Below are positions 1 through 11,040 of a DNA stretch of 64,000 nt, in pieces. The number at the start of each line of letters is the position of its first letter. Position 1 is the first letter of the stretch. The notes beneath the pieces were generated by a model. That model was not told where the DNA came from. It searched no databases and saw only the letters and a list, made by a program, of their open reading frames with translations. Made by a program: the position numbers and the translations under genes. Source of the DNA: Zanthoxylum bungeanum (Eukaryota; Streptophyta; Magnoliopsida; Sapindales; Rutaceae); assembly GCA_019454045.1 (NCBI GenBank), contig SKCR01007822.1, forward strand, positions 62,001 through 126,000. The letters run 5' to 3'.

Positions 1-789
1 TCTACGGATGCTTTCTTTCAACCCATTTAAAAAGTATCCCAAATATTGTTCATCCGGTAATTCCTCCACATGGGAAGCTATTTCTCAAACTGCTCCACAT
101 ACTCATCAACACTACCCTCCTGTCGTAATGCTGCTAGAAACTCGAACGGATTCGCGCTACTTCTATCACTGAATCGCTTAAACATTTCGTTGATGAGAGT
201 TTCCCATCCCATCATTGGAAATTTCTTACGTATCCAACGGAACCAATGAATTGCGGTTCCCTCCATGCTTACCATAGACAAGGGTATCTTCATCTCAGCC
301 CTTGTTCGATGGACCTCAAAAAATTGTTCGGCTCTCGTAACCCATCCAACCGGATCGGTTCCATCAAAAAAAGGTAGTTCCACCCTCTTCAACATCATCC
401 GTCGTTCTTGCCCACCGTCTTCCAGAGTATCTTCCAGAGCAGTAACGTTTGGGGTACCAACTCTCTGGGTCCCTACAGTTTGTTGGGGTGGTAAGTTTGA
501 ATCTGTGTGGAGCTCTTGGTTCTCAGCCACTTCCTCCTCTTGTACTGGGCTTTTACCCTTCATCCACTTCATCACACACATTCGAAACTCATCCATACCT
601 TCCAACTTCTGTTGTATAATCTCCATCACCTCTAGCTTCTGCTTGACCACATCTATGTCCCCTCCGATGGTTTGCATATGTGATGACAGCAACTCTATAT
701 CTCTGCGAACTCCTCTCACCACACCCTCCATCTTCCCCACATTTTTTTTCCACGTTTTCTACTCTTGATTCCATTCTAGTGGATGCCAT
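1..789 (-). pseudogene. Ty3/gypsy-type retrotransposon gag, frameshifted, cut by the left edge
   Basis: The minus strand starts at an ATG (789) with MASTRMESR and a charged coiled-coil-like leader. It then shows the plant retrotransposon gag core: a PFFDGTDPVGWVTRAEQFFEVH block, a GTAIHWFRW block and a final VDEYVEQFEK block. This pattern is typical of Ty3/gypsy capsid domains. Two frameshifts break it. One lies in the A8 run at about 733-740, after which the frame MGKMEGVVRG continues. The second lies near 78-80, where a stop appears but another frame continues in typical gag sequence (EELPDEQYLGYF) to the window edge. No zinc knuckle or pol is visible inside the window. A homopolymer sequencing error could explain the first break but hardly both. 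Confidence 0.8.
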
Positions 790-1350
790 TCTCCCTTAAA
801 CGAATCCGGCAGGTCGGACCAATTGATACATTTGGGGCCTTTTTGTAATGAATCTTCTGTTGTTTGATTATGTTATGGGAACAATAATGGAAATAAGCAG
901 TAGAAGAAGCAAAATAATAACTGTTTGATTGATTTCAGTATTTCATTGTTCACAATTCCAAAGAAGATGGAAATACAAGAAATTACCAAAATGGGAAAAT
1001 AAAGAAAATGAGGCAACAAAACAAGCCAAACAAGCAAATCACTCCCTCAGGAGTTGCCCAGCTTCTACTGCAAATTACCACACTAAAACGTACCCCTCCT
1101 CTCATCATTGCCAACTATATATCCTAACATCTTTTTCTAACAAACTAGGCCACCTCAGCATTCCACACCCTTGTTCTGTTTTCTTCACCCTCCAATGCAC
1201 GTGCTGCCTTTCCTTTCTTTCTCTGGTAAACCCATTGGATTTGAGGCCTGCTAGTAGAATCTGAAGGAGAGTCCAGCCCATGCCTCACTTCCTGCTTTCT
1301 TTCCTTCTCCAGGTCCCTAACAGTCTTTTCCTCTGAAACTCATGAAGACA
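790..1350 (-). other. Leader and possible LTR of the gag element
   Basis: Upstream of the gag start on the minus strand, positions about 800-845 read GTATCAATTGGTCCGACC. This looks like a worn primer-binding site followed by the usual gag leader of gypsy elements. Sequence to about 1350 may be the LTR, but I could not place its second end or a partner copy, so its extent is a guess. Confidence 0.3.
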
Positions 1351-3540
1351 TCATATTTCCATCTAGTGTTACAATAAGAAGGCAGCAGAGCTGATATTTC
1401 CCTTTCCATACTCGTGGAAGCCTTTGAAAATTTAACCAACTCCTTCACACCAAGCTATAGGTGATAGAGCCAAACCCGAAGTTATAAAAATCAATCATGC
1501 TTCATAAAAACAGCAAATTAAGTAAGGGTTATGTGAAGACGAAAACATATTTACAGTTACCATACTTCAGATGGACTATTTCATTAGTTTACTAATTTTC
1601 CAAACTTTTACTGTACTTGATAGATGCAACAAAATCACAAACACAGTTGATAATCAAACATAAGTAGATCATCATATGAATCCCAATAGGGAAAGCCATT
1701 AAAAAACATAAAGAAACTACAATATGTCTTGTTTCAAAATAATCATTTTGGATTTATTCCCAATTCCCCCAACATTACCAAAGCAGAGCTTCACACAATT
1801 ATAAAGGCTCATAGCTACAAATTTAAAAGATAAATCAGCAACTAAATCATCATTTAGGGTAAGTTTGTTAAACACCCACTTCCATTTGGCGACTAATATT
1901 TCAGTTAACGGCTTAAATTCCAAATATATCTGCAATAATTTTAAAATATTGAATTAAACATGGCCAAATCTTATCTTAAGAATGGCTAATTTTATAATAT
2001 AAACATATAGCCATCACTTACAGAAATTAATACTCTGAAACAAAAGATATTAAATTTCATCAATACATACATACTCGTTTCAGCTGCCAGTCTGCGATCT
2101 TCAACTTCAAGAGCCCTGCTTGATTTTTAACAAAATAGACCCTTGAACAGATAAATTCACAAGTACTAAAAATACTTCCTGTTTTTTTTTTTTTTTTTTT
2201 TTTTCCCAAGTGGCCCCTTGATTTGCAGTTTTAAAATAATTTAAATATATATACTTATTACAAGTGGAGTTTGTGGGTCATGAACATAAACAAAAAGGTT
2301 TAGGGTTCTTAATGATGACGGTGTAGAAATAAATAATTTTATAGACAAATCATTTTTTCTTGAGGAGGATAAAATTGTTTCAGTTAACTTAGAATGAAAA
2401 TATGATACAGTTTGTAATCTTGAAGGCGTAGCAATGGAAGCTATTTTGGTGGAAACTATTTTCATCTCCATTTTTGGATTAGTTTCGTTTCGTCTGTCAA
2501 CTTTCATGGATTGTCTTGTCTAGTTTAATTTTTGTTCTTCCAGCAAACATATTGTATGTTAAATTATGAAAGACTTGTTGTTAAATTAGTGTTATTAAAC
2601 ATCCAAAATTCTAAAACCAGAAAACTTGAAGACAAACCTGGAAATTGAGATTACAGAAACAATCCAAGTCGAGAAGATCTTTGTCCTTAAGAACTTATTG
2701 GCCCCATCACAGGTGCTCTACGGATACGAATTGCCAACGTTCTCCCATGATAACTTGGATACTTCTTGTTTAAGGAGCACTCCTTAACAAGTATGTGAAC
2801 TCAGAAAATGGTGGATCTCCTCTCAAAACAAAGAAACACACAGCCTTAAATCGGATATTTTTTGTTGTATATGTTCTATATATATCATTTGGAATAAAAG
2901 TCTTCTTTTATAAGGCATGGAGGGGTGCCAATAGGGCACCTCTTGGGGAGGGTTGCAACCCTTCAAGGATTGCAACCTCTCATACACCCCTTAACAATCT
3001 CAATGATATACATATACATATCCTATTTAATGAACGAATTTTGAAGAATTTACAACATTACTTTGGATAAACAAATTTTAGCAAAATATAATCAACAAGA
3101 TACAACAAAAATATTCCAATAATTTTGTAAAATTTTTTGGAACCTTTTGCTTTTGATAATTTAGAAACTTTAATAATTTGTAAAGTTTTTTTTGTAGCAC
3201 GTAAAGTTATGTTATTTAGCATAATTTTCCTCATTCCGATATAAATATCAATATTTTTTAACAAAAAAATAAGCTTTTCGGTCCAAAAATTTGTAAATTT
3301 TGTGAACCTTTTAGGATGATAATTTGTAAATTTAATAATTTGTTAACACTGTTAGTTTTTTTTTTTTATTATTATAATTGTTCAATTGCGATACACTCCA
3401 TAAAAAATATTTGATAATTATGTTAGGTCGCGCAAATTTATAGCAAAATATATGACCAAGGTATAAGAAAGTATCCCATGGTTGTCACCAATTTCTTCAA
3501 GCGAAGACTTGAGGAAGAGTAAGATGAGAACAAAATTACC
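1351..3540. other. AT-rich non-coding DNA, no gene seen
   Basis: Only short chance reading frames are present. There is a long T run at 2182-2204. Around 2690-3000 the sequence is less AT-rich and reads like an old repeat, but no termini or duplications were found. Confidence 0.5.
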
Positions 3541-3769
3541 TATTATAATTGATTCATTTTTTTTTGGATAATCGGGGTGTTCGGGTCAATTTACGTGCAC
3601 CTCAACTAATCTCTGGGACCTGTGTCCCGTGCCCTCAGAAGTTTCCCAACACAGATCATGGTAAGTCGTTGGCTTTTCACACCATGGAGCATGACCCAAG
3701 GAAATACATCTAGTGAGATTCAAATCTTGAACCTCAGAATGATCAAACCACTATTATAAATTGATTCAT
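3541..3769 (-). mobile_element. tRNA-derived SINE with target-site duplication
   Basis: The body (3558-3751) begins with a T run, which is a poly-A tail on the minus strand. It ends in a region resembling a tRNA-type head, with box-B-like sequence near 3718-3735. It is flanked by near-identical direct repeats, TATTATAATTGATTCAT at 3541-3557 and the same with one extra A at 3752-3769. A long direct repeat plus a poly-A tail is the signature of target-primed reverse transcription. The family name is uncertain. Confidence 0.65.
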
Positions 3770-3879
3770 GAATCTGAATCCAAATTAATTGATTTATTAT
3801 TTGATTGACGAGTCCCCAAATATGTGTTAAAATAAATTATGTTAAAACTTTTACTTCATTCTTAAATCCATTATTTAAT

Positions 3880-4597
3880 GGAAGAATACCATTTTCCCCT
3901 TAATATTTATAATACTTCTCACTTACCCTCAATTGTTTTCATCATAACCCAATACCCATATTTTATCATGTTTTTGCATTATTGGTAATTCATTAAAATA
4001 ATTATAATATATCATATAATTGGAAATATAATATTTCTATAAAAAATTATTACAAAATCTAAATTTTCTAATGAAAATTATTATTATTTAATTATATTAA
4101 AAAATGCAATACAAAAATTTATAGGGAATAAATGAAATGCATCAATTGAATTATTTTTAGTTGCATTTTTTAATTTTATTTAAATTGGTTTTTGGTTTGT
4201 CAATTTTTTAATATTCTTAGTTTTTTTTTTTTTTTTTATTATACTGTAATAAACAAAACTAAATATGGAAACATTTAAAATATAACTATACTAAATTGTA
4301 TTTAAAATAAATTTATTTAAGATAATTAAATGAAATAAATTTACATACAAATATTAGATTTTAAAATAATTCTATTGAAATATTATATTTTATAAAAAAT
4401 TTCATATATTTTTAATTAATTTAAAGACTTAATGGTGATATAAAATTCTTAATTGTTTATGCAAGAGTAATTATGTCAAAAAACTAATAAAATAAGAATA
4501 TTCCTTTCAAGTAGGAAATGTTATAAACATTAGGGGGAAGTGACATTCTCTAAGTGGGAAATGTGATAAATATTAGGGGGGAAAGTGACATTCTCCC
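3880..4597. mobile_element. MITE-like element with ~45-bp imperfect terminal inverted repeats
   Basis: The left end (GGAAGAATACCATTTTCCCC...) matches the reverse complement of the right end (GGGAGAATGTCACTTTCCCC...) over about 45 bp, both running into TAATATTTAT and then CACTTA. The interior is very AT-rich with no coding capacity. The right terminal sequence is partly duplicated in direct orientation (about 4513-4560 and 4550-4597). A clean target duplication was not resolved. Confidence 0.5.
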
Positions 4598-5670
4598 TTA
4601 CTTATTTATTAATTTTGAATCTAATTTTATTTGGATTTTTGAATCTCAAATATAATTTTACTTTGATTTATTATTTGATTCATGTATTTCATCATGATCA
4701 TATGTTTATATAAATAAATATTAAGATGAAATAAAAAATACACAACATGAGTAATAGAATATCACACTGTTACTTTAATAGACGACTTCATTTAATAAAA
4801 TGATGGCCTTAACTTAACGGTTTAAGCAGACTTTGATCGATACTACTTGAATATTATGGGGAACTAAAAATATATATGTAGATAAATATTTTTGTAAATC
4901 TTGATGTTATCTTTTATTTTCTTTTTAAAAAAAAAAAAAACACAACAACATTATTTTATTTTTGAAAATAAAAACAACAACAATGGAAACACAATCTACG
5001 TTTTTGGGTTTATTTCACCAGATATAAAACATTTTGTTAATAGTTATTGACAACCTATCGCATCGCATATTTTGTATATTCAATTAATGTCGACCAAATT
5101 TTTTTTAATTAAATTTAATCATAATAATAATTTTTTTTATATATAATAAGTTAATTAACTAATATATTTTTTTTAAAAAAAAAAATTCACAAATCAAATA
5201 TTCAATATTTGTCAACAAATTTCTCTCTTTTTTTTTTAAAAAAAAAAAGTTCTAATTTTGCAATTATTTCGGTCGGATAGAAATATCTGCATTATCAGTC
5301 GATTTTGGTTAAGGATATCGACAGTGAAAATTTTATCAATTATTGATAAATATTAGATATGATATAGATATACTAAAAATTATATATATCATATCCGTTA
5401 TTATCCCTAGTAATGAGAATAATAAATTTTATGTATTAAAAATTTTAACTTTTCTTTCCCATTATCTCTCATTTTCTTATTTCTCATTTTCAATTTCTCT
5501 TCTCGTACCACCAAAAGGTTTGTGATGGAAAAAAACCAAAACAGATAATAGCCTCATAAGGCATTTCATATGTTGTTTGTAGCATTTCTCCAATTATCCT
5601 CCATCCTCATAGCAATAAGGTACTAAAACTAATCATAACTCCATGTATCACATTGTCATAATTCAAAATT
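4598..5670. other. AT-rich non-coding DNA, no gene seen
   Basis: Long A and T runs and short simple repeats only. No terminal repeats, splice-consistent reading frames or RNA genes were recognised. Confidence 0.5.
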
Positions 5671-5902
5671 TGTAGTTCGTTTTTAAAATCGGACCACTGA
5701 TCGAATCAGTGATCAAAAAAATTCAATGGTCACTACTTCGACCAGTTAAACCATTCTAAAAAACCGACAGAACCAGCTGACATTATAAATAATATTATTT
5801 AACTAAAAATATTTATAAAAAAAAATATTTAAATTACACAATACATACAAAAAATTATAATAATTAATTCTAAAAATATTTAATATCAAAACAGGCATAA
5901 TC

Positions 5903-8093
5903 TGTTAGCGTATTAGCTGTTTTGCCAGGGGCGCAGCAGAACGTGAAAAATCCGATTTTCAAATTTCAAATATTTTATTTGGACTATTAAAATAAACTAT
6001 TTATTTTAATATTTAATCCCAAATCAAATTTGGAATTACCCAAAAAAAACCCCAATTGACGAAAATACCCAATTTAACAAACCTTTTGTATTTTGTCCAT
6101 TTTAGTCCAAAAGTGTCAATTACACATTTAAGTGTTTCCAAAACATTACCAAAATGATTAATATAATTCTTATATACTTAATTTGATCCATAGAATGAAA
6201 AGCCTCAATTTTAGTATTAGGCATAAACCCTAAAAATTCAATTAATCAAATTACCACCAAAAATTGACTTTCAATGATTAAATCTTTCCAACATTCTTAA
6301 AGTCTCACCACAATCAAAAACACCCAAGAACAATTCTAGGATTATATAAAGTGACATAAAAATTCTAGAATGACAATTTATATTTCTTTGAGAAAATTAA
6401 ACTCTAATAACATTTATTAAGCTTAAAAATTCATCACACATGCATAATTACTTCCAACAAGCAAAAACCCATTTCCAGAGAAGATAAAATCAAATATACA
6501 TCTTATGTATTCTAATTAAGCAAATGAAACAATTTCCTAGTTAAAAAATTAAGAAACTTCCCTTAAATTTCCAAAATCCTTAAGCCGAAGCTTGATTTTT
6601 TATCTCAATAATTTTTCTCTTTCTTAGGGTTCACTATTTTCTATCTTTGTTATTGTTAAAAAAATGGGAATAGTCCCAAACTTTGTGTAGTGGGAGAGAG
6701 AACAGATTAATTTTATTTACAAAATAATTTTCATTAAATAAAACAAATATCTCATCCCATTAATTTCCAACAAAAGCCAGATGTCACAATTACAAAGCAT
6801 CCAACACATGTCTAATACATGTGAATTATATACTTAATAATTCTCAATACATTTATTTAATAAATAAATTAATTAACACTTTAATTAATTAATCCATTTA
6901 ATCAAATGTATAATGTATTTCTACATTTACAATAAATGTTAAAAATACATTCTAGGTTGACATATGCTCCAAAATTTATTCGATAATTAATTAATACGTA
7001 TCTAATCAAATTATGTATCTAATACACATACATATTAATTTAGGAAATTACCGAGTAACTCGCATGTGTTATTTTCGTTTAACCGTTAAACGATTTCCGA
7101 ATAATTAATATTATCTGTAATAAGTCGCCCTAGTGCTCTATGAGTATTTTTTATTATGTGAGACTCTCTAAGTTCAGGTATATCTGTCACGGGATCAAAT
7201 CTTGTGTCCATAATTTACCCACTCATAAATTATGACGAACACGGATATTCTCGCTGAACCATACAAGTTGAGATCTTCGCATATATATAATCATCCCGTC
7301 ATAGGTATCCAGATAAGTACCAGAGACATATATATAATCATCAAATCTCATAAGGTATTATCTCGTCGACGTATAGATTCACGATTTCTCAATAACACTC
7401 AGAACTCATTTCCGAGTGTATCATGGCCATTGATTTGATAAATTGCAATCTCATGAAGTGGATACCTAAATCTTGTACGCAGGACTGACAGATCATCTCT
7501 GGACACATCACCGGATATCATGAGCATCAGTCTACACCCAACAAACAGGCGGAGGTCTAACCTAAAAAGGTCATAGACGTGACTGTCATCAAAGTGTGGA
7601 GGATAACTCATATATCCACTGTGGTATCTCAAGTCAAAAACCATTATGCTACTCAACTCGAGAAAATTCATATTGACGCTGACGTACCATCTATTAGGAA
7701 TCTTCTGTGAGTCGTTCAGTGCTCATCCGCTATGAACACCTACATGTCTATACGAGTCTCCCTAGACTCGTGGCTCACTGAGATAAACCACCGGAAACTA
7801 ATATTCTGATATACGACATATACCAGTCTCTCGGGTTTACTTGCAGACCAAGAATGTAAACATTAACTAGGAACAGTTTAAGAATGATACTGTTATAACG
7901 TTTCTCAATGTCAATTGCGACGCTTTAGCAATTACGTTATAACTTAATCATTCCTAAGTCAAACACGTCTTCACCATTTCTAATAAAAAAAATATTGACG
8001 AAACTGTAAATTTTATTCATAATAAAATATTGTTCATACACCTATTTATAAGGAAATACATGATAAATCGGCACCCGAGTACCGACTCCAACA
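5903..8093 (-). mobile_element. Solo LTR, 2.2 kb, with 5-bp target duplication
   Basis: The segment starts TG and ends CA and is flanked on both sides by TAATC (5898-5902 and 8094-8098), the 5-bp duplication expected for LTR integration. Read on the minus strand it begins TGTTGGAGTCGGTACTCGGG and contains a long non-coding body. No second LTR, primer-binding site, gag or pol is nearby, so it is best read as the product of LTR-LTR recombination. A truncated relative in the opposite orientation lies at 16,388. Confidence 0.75.
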
Positions 8094-8387
8094 TAATCAT
8101 CAACATTAAAAATATAAACATAAATTGCAACATCAAAATAAACATACTCATCTAAAATTATTTGATAATCCACTAATAGATATTCAATAGCCAATTTCGA
8201 CATAAAAATGGTATAGAATCTACCGTTTATGTTTACCTTCAGACCTTATCTAATAAACGTAACAATAATATGCAACTGTTTATGGAAATTATCTACTAAT
8301 TTCCCAGCAAAATCAATAATATGCAACTGTTTGGGAACTATAAAATCAATAATTTCAGACCTACGGACCAATTTTTTTTTTTAAAAT

Positions 8388-8434
8388 CGACCTCAAGATG
8401 AGATCCTGAACCCTACACCACACGCCCCGTAGGG
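8388..8434 (-). mobile_element. Fragment of an Au-like SINE
   Basis: About 40 bp (CCTCAAGATGAGATCCTGAACC and onward to CTACACCAC) match the reverse complement of the tRNA-related head of the SINE at 51,676. It is a truncated, old copy next to a T run. Confidence 0.5.
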
Positions 8435-8905
8435 AATCAATAATTTCCCAGCAAGACTGTTTTTGTCTACTGAGAGCTACTCTCAGGGTATTGGGTCCCT
8501 ACTCTGAGTTCGATTATGGTAGAGAACTACAAATTCTCTGTTCGGTTATTTGGTTAAACTTCACAAAATTTAATCAAATAACCCCAAAACAAATTACCTT
8601 CACACATATTTGGTTAGCAAAGAAATAGGCAGAAAGTAGACGGTGTGAGGCAGAGAGGCTCACATGAGAGAAGTGAGAGAAATTTGAGACAAAGGCAAAG
8701 AAATTGCAGAGAGCATACGATTAGAGCTGAAGAACACGATGAGCTGAGGCTGAGGCAAAGAAATAGGCTGAGAGCAGACGATTCAAAACGAAAAAAATAT
8801 AAAATCAGATTGGCCCGGTTCACCGATTTTCAATAGGTTCACCGGGTTTGACCGGTTGTCAACAGTTTTTTAATGTCGAACCAGCTGGTCCGGATTTAAA
8901 AACCA

Positions 8906-9487
8906 TGCTCCCTAATCAATCTCCTTCCCAAAATGTTTGTGTCTCATATCCCGATGACTTCAGCACAAATCAATATTGCTTAGGAGAACTACAGATGTTG
9001 AGTCAAGTCCTCCAAGAACATATAGGCACCAACTCTGCTACCTATCTGCATTATCAATTGTTATAGGAAGGCATTAAAAGAATCTAATGGTTTCTTATTT
9101 CCTTTTTGATTTAACCCCCTTGACTTGCACTTCTCTGTTGATGTTTTCCCAATAACCTAATGGTTTCTTTGTTATTTTGGTCCAATGACTCTAAACACAC
9201 CATCAAAATTCTTCACTGGCATCACTGCTATTAAACATGTCATGCAAATTGGATTACTAGAATCAAGAAATCATGCCAACTTCATGCATTTGATAGCGTG
9301 ATTATTCAAGAAAGTATGATCCACATTGCCAGACAAATAGCTATTAAATCCAATATATAATGTGCTAAAAGTAAAATACATAAAGAAAGAAATCCAAAAT
9401 TCCAACAAAAAAAAAAAAAAAGACATCCAAATCAAGATCAAAGTTAAACACAAATTCCATAATATGAAGGACAAAATCGGACACTAA
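8906..9487. other. Downstream region of RPL9
   Basis: The stretch next to the RPL9 stop should contain its 3' untranslated region. No other gene was recognised. Confidence 0.5.
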
Positions 9488-10686
9488 TTACTCCTCCTCA
9501 ACAATGGTGCCCCTCTCACTGACATAAATCCCATCAAGGAACTTCCTAATGTCTTTGTTCTTCACATGGCATTTCTGTCCAAAACAAACATCAAGCAGTC
9601 AAAACTCGGATGCACATAGACCAACTAACTACATACAAACAAGCATACATGTGTGTACATGCAGGCTATGCGGCATTCATTCACAAATACAAATATGCAA
9701 GGTGTGCTACTATTTATTCCCAAAATTTTGCGTATGCGGCCTTTCTTAGAATTTGGGTGTTCTATCTCATAGTCAAATCCATTAGGAAAGGGTTACATAG
9801 TTATGGTTAACTTAATTAACATCTATTTCAAATCTTGAACTGCGGAAAGGGATCGACGAATACAAACACAGGACAGAACATTCGAGAACACCCTTTGAAT
9901 CAAGTATTGCCGCAATTCAAAAGGTTCGTACAAATATACACAAGGCCAATGAAAACTACAACATACACAAGGTCAACAACATACATGGACATGCGGCAGA
10001 GAGAGTGAGATGTGTACCTGATTGATTAAAGCAGCCGAGCGTGACACTAGTTCAATGTCATTCCCATCAAGAATGAGTTCATCCTTAACCTTCTCAGACC
10101 GAAGAACAGTAACACCATCGAGCATATCCACTTTTCGAACCTGGTTTCACCAAGCAATAAAATGTTTTTATTTAAATTTATTAAATACTGACAGATTAAT
10201 TTACCTATGGAACTAACAGTTACTTTCCGATCAAAAGGGTCCAAGGATCCGTATTTGATTTGATCCTACTTCTGTTATTGAAATTTTCTTTTAAAGTATA
10301 AAATGAGGTACCTTCTTTTCGCCAAGAAAGTTACGGATCTCAATGGATTTGTTAGCATTAGCGATGGAGGCGTTGATGGGAAAATGAGCATAAACGAATC
10401 TCATCTTGTAACGGTAGCCCCTGGTGACGCCGGTGATAAGATTCTGGACATGACTGAGGGCAGTTCTGATGGCGGCGCTGGTCTTGCGAGAACCGAACCA
10501 AGCGTCAATCTTAAGCTTGCGCTTACCGGTTTCCTCGTCAGTCATGAGATGGAAATCAAGATTCAAGTGCTTGAAGTTGCGGCTAAGCTTGCCTCTGGGT
10601 CCCTCAACTTCAATTATCTTAGCATTAATCTTGATTTTCACCCCGTCTGGGATCTCCATCGTTTCAGATGACAATATGGTCTTCAT
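9488..10686 (-). CDS. RPL9: 60S ribosomal protein uL6 (RPL9), three exons, complete
   Basis: This encodes the large-subunit protein uL6 (plant L9), which binds 28S rRNA near the GTPase-associated centre of cytosolic ribosomes. The coding exons on the minus strand are 10686-10312 (125 codons), 10140-10018 (41 codons) and 9574-9488 (28 codons plus TAA). All junctions are GT-AG in phase 0. The protein is 194 aa, the usual plant length. It begins [13 protein letters not shown] and carries [53 protein letters not shown], then [10 protein letters not shown] and [19 protein letters not shown], and ends with [22 protein letters not shown] and an acidic EEE tail. An ATG nine bases upstream is in frame, but the family start is the one chosen. 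A telo-box lies 65 bp upstream of the start, as expected for ribosomal protein genes. Nothing suggests a pseudogene. Confidence 0.96.
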
Positions 10687-10750
10687 CCTTCTCAATGAAT
10701 CTCAAATGCTGGCTTTTGCTGCGGCTGCCTCCCTCCCCCTCGCTATCGTT

Positions 10751-10759
10751 AAACCCTAA
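10751..10759 (-). promoter_or_regulatory. Telo-box in the RPL9 promoter/leader
   Basis: The plus strand reads AAACCCTAA, the telo-box. This motif recurs near transcription starts of plant ribosomal protein genes, usually with TCP-type site II elements. It sits about 65 bp before the RPL9 ATG, next to a TA-rich run (10759-10783) that could supply the TATA element. Confidence 0.6.
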
Positions 10760-10783
10760 TATATATATATAATATATATATAT

Positions 10784-11040
10784 AGAGGGAGTGAATGAAT
10801 TCGGACCTTCCCGGTACTCGACTACTCGGTTAGGAACATATTAAAGGATAAAAAAATACATATATTTTTTTAAATTATATTTTAAAAATGTGTCCGATTA
10901 AAATAATATAAATTTATTTATCTGTTAAAATTATATAATTAAAACAGACATCTTTAATTTGATTAAAATAATATAATTTTGTTTATATATATAAAAGAGC
11001 TTAATTTTCACTTTTCAATTTATCATATGGATAATTAAAT
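10784..11040. other. AT-rich spacer between RPL9 and the tandem array
   Basis: No gene or repeat unit was recognised here. Confidence 0.4.

Larger units (their letters stand above)
5678..8905. mobile_element. hAT-like element split by a solo LTR
   Basis: The left end at about 5680 (GTTTTTAAAATCGGACCA) matches the reverse complement of the right end at about 8904 (GGTTTTTAAATCCGGACCA). CCGGTT/GGTTCACCGG-type short repeats sit inside the right end (about 8812-8870). This is the style of plant hAT non-autonomous elements. An 8-bp duplication was not found, so the class is tentative. Removing the inserted solo LTR leaves about 1 kb of element. Confidence 0.45.

Noticed and set aside
7399..7671. 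90-residue reading frame on the minus strand
   Set aside because: It lies inside the solo LTR and has no recognisable domain.
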